Source: Amphritea japonica ATCC BAA-1530
GTDB taxonomy: Bacteria; Pseudomonadota; Gammaproteobacteria; Pseudomonadales; Balneatricaceae
NCBI RefSeq assembly: GCF_016592435.1
Contig: NZ_AP014545.1
Coordinates: forward strand, 1,178,001 to 1,242,000
Length of the DNA stretch: 64,000 nucleotides
Reading direction: 5' to 3'
Part shown: piece after piece, positions 18,635-26,794 of the stretch
Layout: every line of letters starts with the position of its first letter
Numbering within the stretch: position 1 is the first letter of the stretch
Program-made: the position numbers and the translations under genes
The notes under the pieces: generated by a model
Databases searched by the model: none
Seen by the model: only the letters and a program-made list of their open reading frames with translations
What the model was told of the DNA's origin: nothing

Positions 18635-19117
18635 ATGAGTGTAACAAAAGATAAAGTTATTCAGTTTCACTACAACCTGACTGATGCGGATAACAGTGTT
18701 GAAGAGACCACCCGGGGTGGTTCGCCGATGGCTTACCTGCATGGTCATAATAATATGATCACGGGCCTGGAAAAGGCGATGGAAGGCAAAGCAGTAGGTG
18801 ACACCTTTTCTGTAACTCTTGAGCCCAAAGACGCCTACGGTGAGTTTTTGCCTGACTGCGAGCAGCGGATTCCTGTTAAACATCTCCAAGGGGCGAAGAA
18901 GTGGCGTCCGGGTATGGTCGGCACGGTCCACACCGAGCAGGGATTACGACAGGTGAAAGTTGTTAAAGTCGGTAAGTTCATGGTGACGGTCGACAATAAT
19001 CACCCCCTGGCCGGTAAAGTGCTGACGTTTGATATCGAAATCATCGATAGCCGTGATGCAACTAGTGAAGAGATTGCTCATGGACACGCTCACGGCGAAG
19101 GTGGCCATCAGCACTAA
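18635..19117 (+). CDS. SlyD-like FKBP-type peptidyl-prolyl isomerase
   Basis: A 160-residue cytoplasmic prolyl isomerase/chaperone. The FKBP part (1-70) has YLHGHNNMITGLEKAMEGK, and the inserted-flap domain follows (DAYGEFLPDCEQRIPVKHL ... GKVLTFDIEIIDSRDA). The C-terminus is His-rich (HGHAHGEGGHQH), so it probably binds Ni or other divalent metals as SlyD does, though the tail is much shorter than in E. coli. RBS-like AAGGA at 18624-18628 precedes ATG. Confidence 0.88.
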   Translation: MSVTKDKVIQFHYNLTDADNSVEETTRGGSPMAYLHGHNNMITGLEKAMEGKAVGDTFSVTLEPKDAYGEFLPDCEQRIPVKHLQGAKKWRPGMVGTVHTEQGLRQVKVVKVGKFMVTVDNNHPLAGKVLTFDIEIIDSRDATSEEIAHGHAHGEGGHQH

Positions 19118-19195
19118 AACGCCTTCGGCGTTTTAGTGCTGAACGCAGCTTCGCTGCTTGCTAGAACGGAGCCCTCGGCTCCTGCTAGGCGCTAG
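19109..19195 (+). repeat. Cluster of three tight hairpins (REP-like) beginning with the slyD-like terminator
   Basis: Three perfect hairpins with three-base loops follow each other: a 15-bp stem 19109-19141 that includes the slyD-like stop codon, GCAGC-TTC-GCTGC at 19145-19157, and GGAGCC-CTC-GGCTCC at 19168-19182, the last flanked by CTAG on both sides (19161-19164, 19185-19188). The first may act as terminator. The repeated design suggests a repetitive extragenic element. Confidence 0.6.
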
Positions 19196-19216
19196 ATGGA
19201 AAAAGATTAGATTGTG

Positions 19217-19251
19217 AAAGGCTATATGGGGACACTCTGTAGCCTTTTTTT
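19217..19251 (+). terminator. Rho-independent terminator downstream of the slyD-like gene
   Basis: An 8-bp stem AAAGGCTA/TAGCCTTT with a 15-base loop ends in seven T residues. It lies 100 bases after the slyD-like stop, behind the hairpin cluster. Confidence 0.75.
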
Positions 19252-19411
19252 GTCTTTGTTTTTCTAGCGAGTCGTGTAGCGACGTCCAGCAAATGGCGAA
19301 GCCGTATCTGTTTTCTGATTTATCCGCTCAATCTATCTGATAGTTAAAAATAAATAGCTCGCAGTCATTGTCTGATCAATACTCAGTACAAAGAAAACTT
19401 GGAGCGATGCT

Positions 19412-20629
19412 ATGAGAACTGAACGGTTAGAGTTTACGGGACATGATGGATCTCTGCTGGCAGCGCGTCTGGATCTTCCGGTAGGTAAACCTGCAGCCTA
19501 TGCCTTGTTTGCTCACTGCTTTACCTGCTCTAAGGATATACAGGCCGCGAAACGGATCGCCCAGCGCCTGGCTTCTTTGGGAATTGCGGTACTGAGGTTT
19601 GATTTTACCGGTCTGGGCCACTCTCAGGGAGAGTTCGCTAATACCGGTTTTAGTTCTAATATGCAGGATTTACTCTTAGCGGTGAGCTTTCTGCGCGAGC
19701 AGTACGCGGCCCCTCAGTTGTTGATCGGTCACTCTCTTGGTGGTGCGGCAGTGCTAGCGATGGCTGGTCAGGTACCTGAAACTAAGGCGGTTGTGACGAT
19801 CGGTGCACCGGCCGATCCCAGGCATGTACTGCACAATTTTGGTGGTCAGGTTGATGAAATATGTTCCGAAGGTAAGGCAGATGTAAGTCTGGCAGGCCGC
19901 GCATTTACCATTAAGCGCCAATTCATTGAGGATATTTCTGCGGTATCGCTCGAACAGGCGGTAACGGGGTTACGTAAGGCATTGTTGGTGATGCATGCGC
20001 CACTGGATGAGACGGTTGATCTGGCGAATGCCGCCGAACTGTTTCAGATGGCAAAACATCCAAAGAGCTTTGTTACACTGGATTCCGCCGACCACTTGTT
20101 GAGTCGGTTTGAAGATGCTGACTATGCAGCAGAGGTGATCTCTACCTGGGCGCAGCGTTATATTGATGTTCAGCTGTTGCCTAAACAGATGAAAGCACCG
20201 GAAGGGATTACCCGGATATCTGAGGCTGATCCTGACAGCTTTACTCAGGATGTCAGTGCTGCAGGCCATCATCTTGTTGCGGATGAACCGGCAAGTTACG
20301 GCGGTAATTATCTGGGGCCGACACCTTATCAACTGGTTGCCGCTGGGTTAGGGGCTTGTACCTCAATGACTATCAGAATGTATGCGCGCCAGAAAAATAT
20401 TCCCTTAGAGCATGTGCAGGTGGATGTGAGTCATACTAAAGTGCACGCTCAGGATTGTGCCAAGTGCGAACAAGAAAGTGGTAAAATTGACCAGTTTTTA
20501 AGGCATATAACGCTAACCGGAGATCTAACGTCTAAGCAACAGCAGCGATTATTAGAAATAGCGGATCGTTGTCCAGTGCATCGAACGCTGGAAGGTGAAA
20601 TTAATATTGAAACGATTACGGGGAGTTGA
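19412..20629 (+). CDS. Fusion of alpha/beta hydrolase and OsmC peroxiredoxin domains
   Basis: A 405-residue two-domain protein. Residues 1-250 form an alpha/beta hydrolase with nucleophile elbow GHSLGG (about 109-114), Asp in the MHAPLDETVD stretch and His in DSADHLLSRF. Residues 265-400 form an OsmC-like domain with both redox cysteines (GACTS and DRCPVH) and a CAKC insert. OsmC proteins reduce organic hydroperoxides; the hydrolase may first free a peroxidised acyl group, but this coupling is inferred. The fused family is widespread in proteobacteria. Good RBS (TTGGAGCG) before ATG. Single gene. Confidence 0.9.
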   Translation: MRTERLEFTGHDGSLLAARLDLPVGKPAAYALFAHCFTCSKDIQAAKRIAQRLASLGIAVLRFDFTGLGHSQGEFANTGFSSNMQDLLLAVSFLREQYAAPQLLIGHSLGGAAVLAMAGQVPETKAVVTIGAPADPRHVLHNFGGQVDEICSEGKADVSLAGRAFTIKRQFIEDISAVSLEQAVTGLRKALLVMHAPLDETVDLANAAELFQMAKHPKSFVTLDSADHLLSRFEDADYAAEVISTWAQRYIDVQLLPKQMKAPEGITRISEADPDSFTQDVSAAGHHLVADEPASYGGNYLGPTPYQLVAAGLGACTSMTIRMYARQKNIPLEHVQVDVSHTKVHAQDCAKCEQESGKIDQFLRHITLTGDLTSKQQQRLLEIADRCPVHRTLEGEINIETITGS

Positions 20630-20690
20630 GGAAAGCAGGTATAAATCTCTTTTAGCTACCTTTCCATGTGATGTATATGAGGGTTAATAG

Positions 20691-21626
20691 TTGGTAAAGG
20701 GTGATTTAGATAGTTTCTACAGTTTCTTAGATCACTTACCGATCGCAGCTTTAGTGATTTCTTTTGAAGAACACCAGGTTGATGATCTGAGTGCTCAGAA
20801 AATATGTCATGTGAATTTTAAGTATCTTGAACTGATAGGTTATCCATTGTCGGCGACTCCTGATGCGGCTAGTTGGATGCAGTTAGCTTACCCTCAGCCT
20901 GAATATCGACAGGAGATAACAAACCGTTGGAAAGATGAATCTGCAGCTGCAATGCAACGTGATGATGTAACTGCTAAGGCTATCGTTAACGTACGTTGCA
21001 ATGATGGCCGGAATCGTTGTTTTGAAGCGTTTAGTGAAGTTAGAAGTACTATCCTGCCCAATCACTATATTATTTCCTTTATCGATATAACTGATATGAC
21101 GGTAAAGATGGAAGGCCTTAAACGTCAGTCAGTTATGGATCAGTTGACTGGTGTCTATAATCAATATCATCTGTTACAGCGAGTTGAGCAGGAGATAGAA
21201 CGTGCAGTGAGTAGTGATTCTTACTTTACGTTGATGATGTTTGACCTGGATTTTTTCAAGATGATTAATGACCGCTATGGTTATGAATGCGGTGATCAGG
21301 TTTTAATCTCCTGTGCAAGCATGATCAATGAGGTGTTGAGTTCTGAGGATTGTTTAGCTCGATGGAATGGTGCTGATTTTATTGTGTTGATCCGCGAAGG
21401 CAATTCCGGAATTGCACGGCAGGTGATACAGAAAGCCTTGCAGAAAATTCGCGCTCATACATTTTTGTGGCAGGATATATCTTTTGCAATGACGGCCACT
21501 ATTGGTTTAACGACTTATCAATCCGGAGACAATGCTGACAAAGTCTTAGAGCGTGCAGATCTTGCATTGAAACGAGGTAAGCAAATGGGGGGCGATTTTG
21601 TTTTTATGGACATCACCTCAGGCTAA
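20691..21626 (+). CDS. PAS-GGDEF protein with degenerate active site
   Basis: About 311 residues, no membrane segment. A PAS-like sensor region (about 10-135; HVNFKYLELIGYPL...) precedes a GGDEF-family domain (about 145-310; VMDQLTGVYNQYHLLQRVEQEI, LMMFDLDFFKMINDRYGYECGDQVL). The signature reads N-G-A-D-F rather than G-G-D/E-E-F and the I-site RxxD is absent (SSED), so diguanylate cyclase activity is doubtful; it may bind nucleotide or a partner. Start is TTG 20691 behind GAGGG; GTG 20700 is an alternative. Convergent with the marR-like gene. Confidence 0.8.
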   Translation: MVKGDLDSFYSFLDHLPIAALVISFEEHQVDDLSAQKICHVNFKYLELIGYPLSATPDAASWMQLAYPQPEYRQEITNRWKDESAAAMQRDDVTAKAIVNVRCNDGRNRCFEAFSEVRSTILPNHYIISFIDITDMTVKMEGLKRQSVMDQLTGVYNQYHLLQRVEQEIERAVSSDSYFTLMMFDLDFFKMINDRYGYECGDQVLISCASMINEVLSSEDCLARWNGADFIVLIREGNSGIARQVIQKALQKIRAHTFLWQDISFAMTATIGLTTYQSGDNADKVLERADLALKRGKQMGGDFVFMDITSG

Positions 21627-21632
21627 AATAGA

Positions 21633-22121
21633 TTAACCCCATTGTTGTAATTCGTCCGCTTTGTCGTGGACCTTTTCCATCAGCGTGAACAACTGTGCTT
21701 GTTCCTTTTCCGTGAGCCCCGAGAGAATAAATTCTTCGCGAGCCAGCGCCAGAGGGACAATTTTACGGTAGGTGGCTTTTCCTTTCTCAGTCAGGCTAAG
21801 CTGGCTATATCGCCGGTCCTGGCTGTCTTCTTGCTGGTGAAGCATTTCATCTTTTCGGAGCCGGGATATCGCTCTGCTGACCTGCATTTTTTCCAGATTA
21901 GTGTAGGCGGTTAATTCTTTTGCAGACATCGATTTCTGGGTTCCCAGCGCTGCAATAACTCGCCATTCCTGACGGTTGAGGTTAAATCTGCCTAAATATA
22001 GTTGCGCGATAGACTGGCCAACGACCCGCTCCAGTATTGATAACTTGTATGGAAAATAACGGGTGAGTTCCAGCTGCTGCTCACCTTTATTTTTAACGGT
22101 ATGCTTTGTTGTCACCAGCAT
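21633..22121 (-). CDS. MarR-family transcriptional regulator
   Basis: A 162-residue winged-helix DNA-binding dimer. The recognisable core is LNRQEWRVIAALGTQKSMSAKELTAYTNLEKMQVSRAISRLRKDEMLHQQEDSQDRRYSQLSLTEKGKATY: helix-turn-helix followed by the wing with the D-x-R-R-Y motif. MarR proteins usually repress neighbouring genes and respond to aromatic compounds or oxidants; the target here is not obvious since the flanking genes point the same way or converge. ATG at 22121 or GTG at 22115, both behind GAGG. Confidence 0.9.
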   Translation of the reverse strand: MLVTTKHTVKNKGEQQLELTRYFPYKLSILERVVGQSIAQLYLGRFNLNRQEWRVIAALGTQKSMSAKELTAYTNLEKMQVSRAISRLRKDEMLHQQEDSQDRRYSQLSLTEKGKATYRKIVPLALAREEFILSGLTEKEQAQLFTLMEKVHDKADELQQWG

Positions 22122-22221
22122 TAACCTCAGTAGTACACAATGACCTTTATTTTATATGGTTATTGAAGAAAAAAACAAATTATAGTTACTGAATAATATG
22201 CTTATATGGCTAAGCCTAAAT

Positions 22222-22250
22222 AAAACAATAAGTTATTATTTTATTGTTTT
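22222..22250 (-). terminator. AT-rich hairpin after the K+ channel gene
   Basis: Ten-base arms AAAACAATAA and TTATTGTTTT with a 9-base loop; the minus-strand copy is followed by ATTTAG. A weak terminator for the channel gene is possible; the stem is AT-only apart from one pair. Confidence 0.35.
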
Positions 22251-22284
22251 TGTTTCGCTAATAACCATTGTTACTACTATTTAG

Positions 22285-23304
22285 TTATCTAGCTCTTCGT
22301 TCAAGCCATTTTACCGCGTGGTTACAGTGAGGGCAGTGGTCATGCAACACAGCGTCTATCTCCTTTCGTAACTGGGCCAGATCATGCTGCATATCTTGCT
22401 CCAGTTTCTGGTCCAGATTGGAATGAAGAATATGAGCGGCATCCTCTTTGCTGATTCCCAGGGCTTTGCGCATCTGGTTCAGGGCTTTATCTTCTACTGA
22501 GTCTACAACGCCATCCTGAATGGCCAGGTTGACCATTTTTTCATAGGTTCTGCGTCGCTGTCTAAGCGCTTCGCTGAAACCTGATGCCAATAACCCAGCA
22601 GGAAGAGCCACGATACCTAAACTCATAATGCTGATGATCGAGGCCATTATTTTACCCATCGCAGTGATGGGAATAACATCGCCATAGCCAACAGTTGTCA
22701 TAGTGACAATTGACCACCACATCGCTGCAGGAATACTGCTGAAAACATCAGGTTGGGCTTTATGTTCTGCGAAATAGATCAGACTTGATGCGACGATAAT
22801 CAGCATAAAGAGCACAAACAGGGCCGCGCTAATCGATCTGGATTCGCGATGTAGAACCTGCAATAGCAATGACATAGAAGAGGAGTAGCGGGTTAGTTTA
22901 AAGACTCGCAGCAGACGTAATACCCGCATAAAGCGTAGGTCGATACCGGTTATTACCATGCTCAGATAAAACGGCAGTATAACGATCAGGTCGATGAGGG
23001 CCATCGGGGTCAGCATGTAACGTATTCTGCCCCAAAACGGCTGGTGATGATTACGCTCATCGTCCTCAACTGCGCTCCAGACCCGGGCAATGTATTCGAG
23101 GGTGAACACAAGTACAGAGAATACCTCAAACCGATGAAACCAGAGGTGGTTATCTGCACTGATAGAGGGCAGGGTCTCCAAAATAACAAACAACACGTTT
23201 AATGATATCAGGGCGATTAAGAAAATATCGATCACTCTGCCCAGCATGTGTTGCTTGTTACCGATCTCAAGAATTTCGTACGTCAGTTTACGTATATTAT
23301 TCAT
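22285..23304 (-). CDS. Voltage-gated potassium channel (Kv-type) with cytoplasmic tail
   Basis: About 339 residues with six membrane helices: S1 (DIFLIALISLNVLFVILETL), S2 and S3, an Arg-bearing S4 voltage sensor (LRFMRVLRLLRVFKLTRYS), S5, pore with selectivity filter TVGYGD and S6 (IISIMSLGIVALPAGLLASG). A C-terminal cytoplasmic helical tail (about 240-339) ends with a CPHC pair (HDHCPHCNHAVKW) that may bind zinc. The frame extends to 23355, but the ATG at 23304 leaves a more usual N-terminus. Physiological role is not visible. Confidence 0.88.
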   Translation of the reverse strand: MNNIRKLTYEILEIGNKQHMLGRVIDIFLIALISLNVLFVILETLPSISADNHLWFHRFEVFSVLVFTLEYIARVWSAVEDDERNHHQPFWGRIRYMLTPMALIDLIVILPFYLSMVITGIDLRFMRVLRLLRVFKLTRYSSSMSLLLQVLHRESRSISAALFVLFMLIIVASSLIYFAEHKAQPDVFSSIPAAMWWSIVTMTTVGYGDVIPITAMGKIMASIISIMSLGIVALPAGLLASGFSEALRQRRRTYEKMVNLAIQDGVVDSVEDKALNQMRKALGISKEDAAHILHSNLDQKLEQDMQHDLAQLRKEIDAVLHDHCPHCNHAVKWLERRAR

Positions 23305-23534
23305 GGGTAGCCTGGTTGTTGTCCTGCGCCTGCTTATCTTGCTGTACGTCAGCAACGTTTCAAAAGACTCTTCATTAATAATATCGGCAAAAGGCTTATG
23401 ATTTGAAGTCTTTACCGACGTAATAGAGAACGAAGATCATCTCAGTCTACGATTTCTTCCCCTGTTCTACAAAGCGCTTGATTTGTTAGACAGCCCTACA
23501 GGTTTTGCAAGGCTGTATCCTTTTTCGCCCAAAC

Positions 23535-23882
23535 TTATAAAGACTGACACCATTGCTCTGTTTTAAGTCGATCTAAAGTAGTGCCAAGCAAAGTTGAATT
23601 AATGATCTTTTGTGCCTCTTTAACGGATAGCTTTATTGCTGAGGACTCTGTTTCCAGAAGCTCGATGAGTTTATAACCGTGGCTATTGTCAGTTTTTTTG
23701 AACTCGATATAGAGAAACAGCAGGGTCTGGGATTGTCGTTTCCCACGGGTTATCCAGTAACGCAGGTTACACTGATGAATAGCGTGCCAACAGCTGGCGG
23801 GTGTATTGAGTTTAATACAGGGGTCATCCTGCGCATAATCGGCAAGGGGTGAGGCTGCGTAGGTTAAATGTGCTTCAAACAT
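23535..23882 (-). CDS. Hypothetical protein, 115 residues
   Basis: I do not recognise this protein. It has no signal peptide or membrane helix, contains four Cys scattered in the N-terminal half and at the end, and mixes charged helices (KLIELLETESSAIKLSVKEAQKIINSTLLG). The start codon has a good ribosome site (GGGAGC, 8 bases before ATG), and the frame is not covered by another gene, so it is probably real. It stands between the K+ channel and the retropepsin genes on the same strand, with about 180-230 bases to each, so it is likely a separate unit. Confidence 0.6.
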   Translation of the reverse strand: MFEAHLTYAASPLADYAQDDPCIKLNTPASCWHAIHQCNLRYWITRGKRQSQTLLFLYIEFKKTDNSHGYKLIELLETESSAIKLSVKEAQKIINSTLLGTTLDRLKTEQWCQSL

Positions 23883-24113
23883 GGATCTGCTCCCATTTAC
23901 ATGAGAGCTGACGTTATACGTGGGGGTTACCTGATTTATTGTCGGTAAATGACCACATCGTTACGCTGTTACTTAGCGAAACAACCACCTTGCCCAGGTA
24001 GGCAGGTTGGCGAGGACGTCAGCCCTTCTCTTGATGTATAAAAATTGAGCATCAATTCTAGGATAATGACTCTACCGGTGCAATAGTTTTGTGTTGAGTG
24101 TAGTGATGAGATG

Positions 24114-24620
24114 CTAGTGCTTCAACGTTAGTGTATCTCCCCGTTGAGTCAGTTCCAGATGTTTTAAAAAACTCATGCCCAGCAAAACGGTATCGCCCTG
24201 CATATGAGGGTTGATGTGGGCAGACACATTCGGCAGTGATAATCCGCCTAAAGCGACCGAGTCAAGCTGGGTATCATAGACTTTGATCGTGCCATTAGCG
24301 GTACTGGCATATGATGCCCGGCCAGGTATTAATGTGAGTTTGTCGGCTAATGCACCGGGGATGCTAATATCAGTTGCACCGGTATCCAGTAGAAACCGAA
24401 CCGGCTGACCGTTGATATTGCCGGGCGCCACGTAATGACCCTGACGGTTACGTTGCAGTACAACCGGTTGGTCGTTCTCCACGGTATTCAGGTCGTGATT
24501 GGGGTCGTTTTTCTGCAACAGCTGATCCTGAAACAACAGATAAAACAGGCCCAGAATGATAATCCAGGTCAGATGGGTAAAGAGTTTCGCGATAGATCGC
24601 TGGCTGCTGTCCTGTTTCAT
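24114..24620 (-). CDS. Membrane-anchored retropepsin-like aspartic protease
   Basis: A 168-residue protein with one N-terminal membrane helix (about 14-31) and a periplasmic clan AA aspartic protease domain. The catalytic motif is D79-T-G-A-T-D in VRFLLDTGATDISIP, followed by NGTIKVYDTQLDSVALGGLSL and the closing GMSFLKHLEL; this matches the bacterial TIGR02281-type retropepsins, which work as dimers. The substrate is unknown. Single gene. Confidence 0.85.
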   Translation of the reverse strand: MKQDSSQRSIAKLFTHLTWIIILGLFYLLFQDQLLQKNDPNHDLNTVENDQPVVLQRNRQGHYVAPGNINGQPVRFLLDTGATDISIPGALADKLTLIPGRASYASTANGTIKVYDTQLDSVALGGLSLPNVSAHINPHMQGDTVLLGMSFLKHLELTQRGDTLTLKH

Positions 24621-24836
24621 ACTGCTCCATAAATTATATTTAATCTTAGACTTAAGTCTGATAACGTTGTTTTCTTACTTTCGGTCAGTGCACGCTGATG
24701 CTTAATCCTGTTATTTATTAGAAAAGATAAAATTCAGCAGGTTCAGTTTTAGCATAAGCTAGTTGATGAGGAATACCCTCAGTATCAGATTGTTATAAGT
24801 AATTAACGTTGTTAATACAAATTGGAGAGAAACCCA

Positions 24837-26102
24837 GTGCAGTTTCATTCTCAACGCCAGATGATTGCCAATGAAGTACATGCCCGGCCGTTTCAACAGC
24901 TTGGCGCGCCGCTGAAAGTGCTGCACTTCGCCCTGATGCTTGAAGAGAAGAGTATCGCTGAAGTGCGTAACGAAATCTCAGAGTTTTTTGTTGCTTGCGG
25001 TGGTCAGGCGATGGAACCCGGGGCAAGTTTTTACTATCAACAGTTGGAGAAGCTGGCGCTGCGATGGGAAGCGCATACTGAGTTTTATACTTTGACGCTT
25101 TACCATAACCAGCTCGACAGTAGTTGGGAACAGACATTGCCGGGGTTACCGGAAGGCTGGAGTGATCAACTCCCGGGTGAATTGATAGGTGGTGTTCAGA
25201 TTCAGGTGCTGGCTCCGTCTACCGAAGGTGATGAGCAGATGGCAAAGGATCTGTTTAAACATCATCAGTATATTGGTTCTAACGTAATGCGCGGGGCTGC
25301 GAGAGTCTGGACCGATTTTCGTGCAGAAGGTGAGTTTTTTCTTGATCGTATCCTGGTGAAAAACATTGATATGCACGGCTATCAGTGTGGTCGACTCATA
25401 CAACGGCTTTGTGAGATTGATACCTACCGGGCTGTGGCTTTATTAGGTATAGAGCCGGCACGTAAAGTGATGCAAAAAGTTACTAAGCTGGATCGCGAAC
25501 TGGCAGAAATAACGGTTAAGTTAAGCGAACTTGAAAAAGGGGATGAGTCAGATACGCTGGATGCCCTGATGATCTTATCCGCTCAGGCGGAAGAGATCTC
25601 AGCGGATACGGTCAACCGCTTCTCCGCATCGGATGCCTATTATGCGCTGGTGAGAATGCGAATCTCAGAGTTAGAAGAGGTTCGTATCGAAGGGCTGCAG
25701 ACCTTGGAGCAGTTTATAGAGCGTCGGGTTGACCCGGCGATGCGCACCTGGCGGGCGGCAGCACAACGACTGGAACGGTTGTCTCAACGTATTGCCCGTG
25801 CCAGTAACCTGCTGCGTTCCCGGGTAGACCTGTCGACCGAACAGAAAATCCACGGATTACTCAGTTCAATGAATAAACGTACTCGTCGCCAGTTGAACTT
25901 ACAGGCGAAGCTAGAAACTTTCTCGATAATCGTCGTGACATACTACTTGTTTGATCTGGTGGAACGAACAATTCGTCATATGACCTCGGGTGAACCTGAA
26001 GAGATAGCAATCAACTGGCTTAGTTACTCTTTACCAGCGATTGTGATCTTAGTTTGGTGGTATGTGCGGCGGGTTACTAAAGAGTTTAAGTCGGACGATT
26101 AA
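24837..26102 (+). CDS. DUF3422 membrane protein
   Basis: About 421 residues. The N-terminal half starts with the family hallmark NEVHARPFQQL; the middle is long and helical (coiled-coil like, about 215-350), and two membrane helices near the C-terminus (TFSIIVVTYYLFDLVE and LPAIVILVWWYV) anchor it. Function is unknown; the fold of the tail recalls membrane-bound RmuC/CorA-like helical proteins, but I would not assign a role. Start: GTG 24837 lies 7 bases after GGAGAG, so I prefer it to TTG 24822. Confidence 0.85.
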   Translation: MQFHSQRQMIANEVHARPFQQLGAPLKVLHFALMLEEKSIAEVRNEISEFFVACGGQAMEPGASFYYQQLEKLALRWEAHTEFYTLTLYHNQLDSSWEQTLPGLPEGWSDQLPGELIGGVQIQVLAPSTEGDEQMAKDLFKHHQYIGSNVMRGAARVWTDFRAEGEFFLDRILVKNIDMHGYQCGRLIQRLCEIDTYRAVALLGIEPARKVMQKVTKLDRELAEITVKLSELEKGDESDTLDALMILSAQAEEISADTVNRFSASDAYYALVRMRISELEEVRIEGLQTLEQFIERRVDPAMRTWRAAAQRLERLSQRIARASNLLRSRVDLSTEQKIHGLLSSMNKRTRRQLNLQAKLETFSIIVVTYYLFDLVERTIRHMTSGEPEEIAINWLSYSLPAIVILVWWYVRRVTKEFKSDD

Positions 26103-26254
26103 ACGTTATTTAAAATTTAATTTTTACTCATCACCCAATGGGATCAAGCTCGATATTCGGTTGAATTGCTTCGAAATAGCAACGTTTACCCGGGTAAATG
26201 AAACGCTTTAGAAGGGATTTTATCCGGTGTCGTCCCCGGCAGACCGATAGGCTG

Positions 26255-26282
26255 TTGCATCTATTGAACAGACTGCTATACT
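26255..26282 (+). promoter_or_regulatory. Promoter of ffs (4.5S RNA)
   Basis: A -35 TTGCAT (26255-26260) and a -10 TATACT (26277-26282) are 16 bases apart and followed by a GC-rich discriminator (GCGCGCC) typical of stable-RNA promoters. The RNA body starts about 44 bases downstream, consistent with a processed 5' leader. Confidence 0.75.
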
Positions 26283-26325
26283 GCGCGCCTGTCTCGTTCG
26301 AGACGACCTTAAGTGGTCACGTTAT

Positions 26326-26437
26326 GGTGGCTCCATTGGTCCTCCCGCAACGATAAACCGTGAACCTGGTCAGGCCTGGAAGGGAGCAGCCACAGCGGTG
26401 GATTCGTGTGCCGGGATGTGGCTGGTGGAGTCGCCCC
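26326..26437 (+). ncRNA. ffs: 4.5S RNA of the signal recognition particle
   Basis: The RNA that binds Ffh and targets membrane proteins to FtsY/SecYEG. Recognised from conserved blocks: CTCCCGCAACG, the domain IV core GGTCAGGCCTGGAAGGGAGCAGCC, and GTGTGCCGGGATGTGGCTGG. The ends pair (GGTGGCTCCA at 26326 with TGGAGTCGCC ending at 26435). The conserved GGAA tetraloop and the asymmetric AGCAGCC bulge are intact. The 3' 101 bases occur again at 31434, and an island follows directly; the present 3' part is probably supplied by that island. Ends are approximate. Confidence 0.94.
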
Positions 26438-26441
26438 CAAT
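26341..26441 (+). repeat. Left copy of the 101-bp direct repeat (attL-like), within ffs
   Basis: From the CCTCCC of ffs to CCCCCAAT just past its end, 98 of 101 bases match 31434-31534; the three differences are at the cccGc/cccTc, ctgG/ctgA and ggaA/ggaG positions. The crossover presumably lay at or near its left end. Confidence 0.8.
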
Positions 26442-26536
26442 TTCTCACGTAAGGCTACAGGCCCCGTGATTGCTGCATTCTCAAGTTTGATACCCCATGC
26501 CTTTGGTACATCATTTTGGTACATCAAAGGAATCTC

Positions 26537-26794
26537 ATGTCATATCTTAAGAAACGTCATAACACTTGGTATGCCCGTATGGGTATCCCTGAAGTCGCCC
26601 GTCCTATCCTTGGACGCAATGAATTTGTTAAATCCCTTCAAACTACATTACGATCATTAGCTGAAAGTCGTGGTTGCTCGTCATTACAGATTGGAAGGAG
26701 CAGGTTGCCTTTGCGGTCTCTGATGACCGTCTGAAGCAGGAAGCGTAGTGGTGGCGCACGACTTACCATAACGCTACAAGGTCCACTAAGTGCT
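26537..26794 (+). pseudogene. Tyrosine integrase, N-terminal fragment, frameshifted and interrupted
   Basis: ATG 26537 with GGAA upstream opens MSYLKKRHNTWYARMGIPEV, the N-terminal domain seen in DUF6538-type phage integrases. At about 26670 the frame must slip by -1 to continue as LLVITDWKEQVAFAV and RLKQEA; a TAG at 26746 then stands where a sense codon is expected (frame continues WWR), and the IS30 remnant begins at 26795. The catalytic domain (R..HxxR..Y) is absent from the window, so the IS or a deletion removed it. Confidence 0.8.
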
